DNA of 15,093 nt from an uncultured Collinsella sp. (GTDB taxonomy: Bacteria; Actinomycetota; Coriobacteriia; Coriobacteriales; Coriobacteriaceae), in the NCBI GenBank assembly GCA_902489955.1, contig CABUBY010000038.1:1-15093 (forward strand). Reading direction: 5' to 3'. Shown piece by piece: positions 12,151 through 15,093 of this stretch (position 1 is the first letter of the stretch; every line of letters begins with the position of its first letter). The notes below the pieces were generated by a model. The model saw only the letters and a list, made by a program, of their open reading frames with translations. It had not been told where the DNA came from and searched no databases. The position numbers and the translations under genes were made by a program.

Positions 12151-13290
12151 TTACTCCACATCAAACTCCACGCGATCGAGTTCGGGCACGTTGAGGTCAA
12201 TGAGCTTGCGGGCGACGTGACGGTCGTGTGCCCCAAGTGCCTCGCTTGTCGTCACATGGGCGACAATCTCGCGCTCGACGATGCCCTCCTCGTCGCCTTC
12301 GGTGGCCGAGGTCTCGACGGCGACGGTGTAATCCTTAAAGCCCGGCAGCACCGCGGCAAGCTCGCGCGTGGTTTCGGTGACACCGTAGCCGTCCTGCACG
12401 CCGGCCTGCGCCGAGCCAATGGAACCCGCCGTCATGACGATGCAGGGGATGGCAAAGACCACCGTGCCCACAATAATGCGGCGGCGCACCTTGCGTGACA
12501 GCTCATCGACCTCGGCATTTTCCTCGGCTGTCACAATGCCGTCGCCGTTGAGGTCGCGCTTGAGCGGTACACGTAAAAGAAGCAATACGGCTTCGGCCGC
12601 CAGCGCGATAAAGACCACGTTGATGCCAAACTCATAAAGCGCCGAGAGAAACAGTGACCCGCTTGCAGTGGCGATGCCATAGCCCGCCGCGCACAGGGGC
12701 GGCATGAGCGCGGTCGCCACGGCCACGCCGGCGATGAGCGTGGCGGGTTCCTGGTCGCGCGAGTTGCCCAGCCCGCCTGCAAAGCCGCCTGCGAGTGCGA
12801 CGGTAAGGTCCCAGACGGTGGGTGTCGAGTTGTCGATGATGGCGGCCGTGGTGGTGCCAAGGGGCGAGAGCTTAAAGTACAGCGTGGACGTGACCAGGCA
12901 AAAGGCCATCTGCAGCGCAAGGCTGGCGACGGCTTCGACGGTAATCTCGCGGTCGAGCGTGGCAATACCGTATGCCATGGCAAGGACCGAGCCCATGAGC
13001 GGGCAGATGAGCATGGCGCCCACGATGGCGATGTCCGAATCGATATCGAGGCCGATGCTTGCGATCAGCATGGCGATGATGAGGATGCATAGGTGGGAGC
13101 CAGTCAGACGCGCCCCGTTTACAAAACGCTTGCGGATCACGTGGTAGGGCGCGCGACCCTCGCGAATGTTGAATGCGCGCTTGAGGAAGCGGGTGATGTT
13201 TTCCATGGCTTCGCTATGGGCAGGGCGGATGCCGTGGCGCCGGTGATGGCGTTCGCGTAGTCGCTTGATCTGTTGTTTGTCGAGTTCCAT
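12151..13290 (-). CDS. DUF389 / TIGR00341-type integral membrane protein with an EF-hand loop
   Basis: A 379-residue polytopic membrane protein of unknown biochemical role. The family core runs from residue ~60: SHLCILIIAMLIASIGLDID, AIVGAMLICPLMGSVLAMAYG and the conserved GNSRDQEPATLIAGVAVATA then LMPPLCAAGYGIA. After the last helices of this core comes KRDLNGDGIVTAEENAEVDE: residues 246-257 (DLNGDGIVTAEE) match the canonical 12-residue calcium loop at every ligand position. One more helix (~RRIIVGTVVFAIPCIVMTAG) and a soluble C-terminal domain of ~100 acidic residues follow. I chose the start at 13290, since GAGGTGG lies just before it on this strand; longer forms back to 13416 lack family features. 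It stands alone, convergent with the preceding gene and divergent from the next. Confidence 0.9.
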   Translation of the reverse strand: MELDKQQIKRLRERHHRRHGIRPAHSEAMENITRFLKRAFNIREGRAPYHVIRKRFVNGARLTGSHLCILIIAMLIASIGLDIDSDIAIVGAMLICPLMGSVLAMAYGIATLDREITVEAVASLALQMAFCLVTSTLYFKLSPLGTTTAAIIDNSTPTVWDLTVALAGGFAGGLGNSRDQEPATLIAGVAVATALMPPLCAAGYGIATASGSLFLSALYEFGINVVFIALAAEAVLLLLRVPLKRDLNGDGIVTAEENAEVDELSRKVRRRIIVGTVVFAIPCIVMTAGSIGSAQAGVQDGYGVTETTRELAAVLPGFKDYTVAVETSATEGDEEGIVEREIVAHVTTSEALGAHDRHVARKLIDLNVPELDRVEFDVE

Positions 13291-13394
13291 GTCCACCTCG
13301 TTCCAGCGCGGTCCGCGCAACGCGCCCGTTGTCATAACTCTACACCGTGGCGGGCGGGGTGTCTGTTGGATGCGGAATCCGATAGGGCGGATGA

Positions 13395-13436
13395 CGCGGG
13401 AGCAAATGCAAATCACAGGCTCAATTCCATCCCGCG
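13395..13436. repeat. Inverted repeat in the DUF389-surface protein gap
   Basis: CGCGGGA (13395-13401) and TCCCGCG (13430-13436) are perfect inverted 7-mers, with an inner GAGC/GCTC pairing (13400-13403, 13419-13422) as an alternative. The 306-bp divergent gap 13291-13596 should contain both promoters, but I could not place a convincing -35/-10 pair for either gene. Confidence 0.4.
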
Positions 13437-13492
13437 AGAATATGATGCACCAGCTCCTTCAAATGTGACGAAACTGTGAAGCACGAGAGCGT

Positions 13493-13543
13493 GAATTTCA
13501 AAAATACGCTGGTCGCCAATGTTGCGCAACAGAATTCAAAAAT
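13493..13543. promoter_or_regulatory. 12-bp palindrome between two GAATT(T)CAAAAAT repeats
   Basis: TGTTGCGCAACA (13520-13531) is a perfect palindrome. On its sides are GAATTTCAAAAAT (13493-13505) and GAATTCAAAAAT (13532-13543), about 39 bp apart. It is 54 bp upstream of the surface protein start, a reasonable place for an operator. The binding protein is unknown. Confidence 0.45.
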
Positions 13544-13596
13544 CGACAGCTACCGTTTGATACGTATGGATACATCCGTGTCAAAGGGAGAAAGCC

Positions 13597-15093
13597 ATGG
13601 CAAACTACAGTCCACAACACTTTGAGCCTCGGGCCAAGGCCGTCAACGTCAAGGGCGTTGCCAACCGCGCCGTCGCAACCGTTTTGACGGCGGGCCTCAT
13701 CGCTCAGCCGCTCATGTCGCCGCTGGCGGCAATCGCTGCACCGTCAACCGATAACGGCGATTCTGTTCAGGGGGGGGGTAGTTCTGTAGAGAACACCGTT
13801 GCCGCCGGTAACCAAGCGGTCGTAAAGACGGCTGCCCAGCTGGCCGAGGAGTCGGCAAAGCAGCTCAAGGACGCTCAGGCCGCCTACGATGCCGCCCAGA
13901 AGAAGGCCGACGCGGCGGGCCAGTCTCAAAAGCAGGCACAGCAGCAAAAGAATCAGGCCTCGCAGGCCGTGACCGATAACGCCGCCGAGCAGAACGAGGC
14001 CGAGGTAGCCGCGCTTCAGGAGAAGATCGACGAGCTTAAGGCAGCCGTCGAAAAGACCGAGCAGCAGCGGAAGAAGCTGGGCGACCTGAACGATCAGCTC
14101 GAACAGGCCAACAAGAGTGTCGAGGATAAGACCCAGGCGCTCAAGGACGCCAAGGCAAAGCAGGATGAGGCCAAGAAGGCCCTCGATGATGCCCAGGCCA
14201 AGCTCGAGGCCATGGGTATGGACGAGTACGAGGCCGCCAAGAAGGCCGTCGAGGACGCGCGGGCAAAGCTCGATGACGCCAATAAGGCCGTTACTACTGC
14301 ACAGGACAATCTGGACCAGGCCAAGGCTGCCGAGGCCAGCGCCCAGCAGGAAAAGCAGAATACCGAGGCAGCTTTGACGACTGCCCAGGCCAAGAAGCAG
14401 GAGACTGCCGCTGCTCTCGCAGCCGCAACCACCGCGCGCGATAACGCCCAGCAGAAGTTCAACCAGGCGCAGACCGCGCTCGATGCTGCCGTCTCGGGTA
14501 CGGGTGTTGACCTGAGTGCGCTTGAGGCCGCCAAGAAAGCTGCTGCTGGTGAGCTCAAGACCGCGCAGGCGGAGCTCAATGCCGCGACGGATGCCGACGC
14601 CACCGCACAGACAAATCTGCAGGCCGCCCAGGCTGCCGTCGCTGCCGCGCAGGAGAAGGCCAACGCCGCCAACGCTGCTGTAGCATCTGCCCAGTCTGCA
14701 TACGATGCGGCAAACAAGGAGTACAAGGACGCGGCCAGTAAGCGTGACGCCGCGAAGACGGCATACGAGCAGGCCCAGCAGACCGAGGCCGACAAGAAGA
14801 CCGCGTACGATAAGCTTGTCGAAGTTCGCAAGCAGAAGCGCAGTGAGTGGGAGGCAGCCTGCGCTGCTTCGAACGCCGCGGAAAAGGCTTATGACGCTGC
14901 TAATGTCCAGGTTGAGGCTCTTGAGCAGCAGATTGCTGACCTCAAGTCCAACATGACCGTTGACCAGGAAGTCATCAATAAGGGCATGCTCGGCTTTATG
15001 GCCTACATCAGCAACAGCAGCGATTTCACGGCTATGCAGAAATCGAACGCCAAGGACGCAATGGCTACACTCACCGGCGCTGACGACAAAGCC
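13597..15093 (+). CDS. Secreted coiled-coil surface protein, partial (runs off the window)
   Basis: The reading frame is open from ATG 13597 to the last base (499 codons seen, no stop). AAGGGAG (13584-13590) gives the ribosome site. Residues 1-48 look like a long signal peptide: a basic stretch (NVKGVANRAV), hydrophobic TVLTAGLIAQPLMSPLAA, then AIA/AP as cleavage site. Residues 59-61 are Gly encoded within a run of nine G. From ~66 to ~460 the chain is Ala/Lys/Gln/Glu-rich with heptad-like repeats (KQLKDAQAAYDAAQKKAD, EAKKALDDAQAKLEAMG), a long coiled coil. At ~465 the style changes (INKGMLGFMAYISNSSDF), marking a new domain; similar proteins of gut Firmicutes and Coriobacteria carry a CAP domain after such a region, but that part is outside the window. 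Likely secreted or wall-attached, perhaps an adhesin. Confidence 0.88.
   Translation, partial: MANYSPQHFEPRAKAVNVKGVANRAVATVLTAGLIAQPLMSPLAAIAAPSTDNGDSVQGGGSSVENTVAAGNQAVVKTAAQLAEESAKQLKDAQAAYDAAQKKADAAGQSQKQAQQQKNQASQAVTDNAAEQNEAEVAALQEKIDELKAAVEKTEQQRKKLGDLNDQLEQANKSVEDKTQALKDAKAKQDEAKKALDDAQAKLEAMGMDEYEAAKKAVEDARAKLDDANKAVTTAQDNLDQAKAAEASAQQEKQNTEAALTTAQAKKQETAAALAAATTARDNAQQKFNQAQTALDAAVSGTGVDLSALEAAKKAAAGELKTAQAELNAATDADATAQTNLQAAQAAVAAAQEKANAANAAVASAQSAYDAANKEYKDAASKRDAAKTAYEQAQQTEADKKTAYDKLVEVRKQKRSEWEAACAASNAAEKAYDAANVQVEALEQQIADLKSNMTVDQEVINKGMLGFMAYISNSSDFTAMQKSNAKDAMATLTGADDKA
13770..13778 (+). repeat. G9 homopolymer inside the surface protein reading frame
   Basis: Nine consecutive G, beginning with the last base of codon 58 (CAG). 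With nine the frame is Gln-Gly-Gly-Gly-Ser-Ser and stays open. With ten, TAG follows directly after the tract; with eight, the frame reads GTA GTT CTG TAG. Both one-base changes therefore stop translation within four codons of the tract. Confidence 0.85.

Noticed and set aside
12058..12498. Plus-strand open frame of 146 codons opposite the DUF389 gene
   Set aside because: It is a shadow of the DUF389 C-terminal region; it starts in the terminator stem and has no ribosome site.
14094..14831. Minus-strand open frame of 245 codons, Ala/Ser/Leu-rich, membrane-like
   Set aside because: It is the complement of the Ala/Lys/Gln coiled-coil codons of the surface protein; the plus strand has signal peptide, ribosome site and heptads.
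13850..14900. Repetitive sequence that could suggest a CRISPR array or tandem DNA repeat
   Set aside because: There are no fixed-length repeats with unique spacers; the periodicity is heptad-like amino-acid repetition of a coiled coil.

Overview
This 15.1 kb window is high-GC bacterial chromosome, probably from an anaerobic gut actinomycete of the Coriobacteriia, with Collinsella or a close relative as the best guess. The guess rests on codon bias, the giant fused 2-hydroxyacyl-CoA-dehydratase-activase protein, the coiled-coil surface protein and the abundant palindromic intergenic elements. It is an inference from memory of such genomes, not a database match.

Layout, left to right. (1) 173-1945: an ammonium channel (Amt) gene and its PII partner (GlnK-type), separated by a ~110-bp nested palindromic element. 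The PII protein has Leu where the modifiable Tyr51 normally sits. (2) 2020-4045: a TetR regulator followed by an MFS transporter, with two copies of a GTATGTA-type palindrome in the gap: a regulator and the efflux pump it probably controls. (3) 4107-5045: a Cof-type HAD phosphatase whose Shine-Dalgarno lies in one arm of a 20-bp inverted repeat ending exactly at the start codon, then a terminator-like hairpin. (4) 5070-5396: a compact locus with a LexA-like SOS box, a promoter, a leader hairpin that masks a very strong Shine-Dalgarno, a 41-codon membrane/basic peptide and a convergent antisense promoter. Promoter plus leader are repeated in inverted orientation at the antisense end. This has the architecture of a type I toxin-antitoxin system and is the most interesting part of the window. 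(5) 5454-11140: a second TetR-type regulator (TTG start) with palindromic operators, in an operon with a 1593-residue protein that fuses two BadF/BadG/HgdC-type ATPase domains to HgdB-like/DUF2229 Fe-S modules, closed by a textbook terminator. (6) 11163-12078: a frameshifted gene remnant, a palindrome-rich gap and a small membrane-anchored protein of unknown function. (7) 12151-13290, minus strand: a DUF389 membrane protein carrying a perfect EF-hand loop. (8) 13597 to the window end: the N-terminal 499 codons of a secreted coiled-coil protein, with a G9 tract just after the signal peptide where either a one-base gain or a one-base loss gives an immediate stop. This looks like a phase-variation switch.

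Functionally the window combines nitrogen sensing and uptake, regulated export, a radical/low-potential Fe-S enzyme module under local control, a possible stress-induced peptide and a switchable surface protein. No tRNA, rRNA, CRISPR array or intact transposase was seen.
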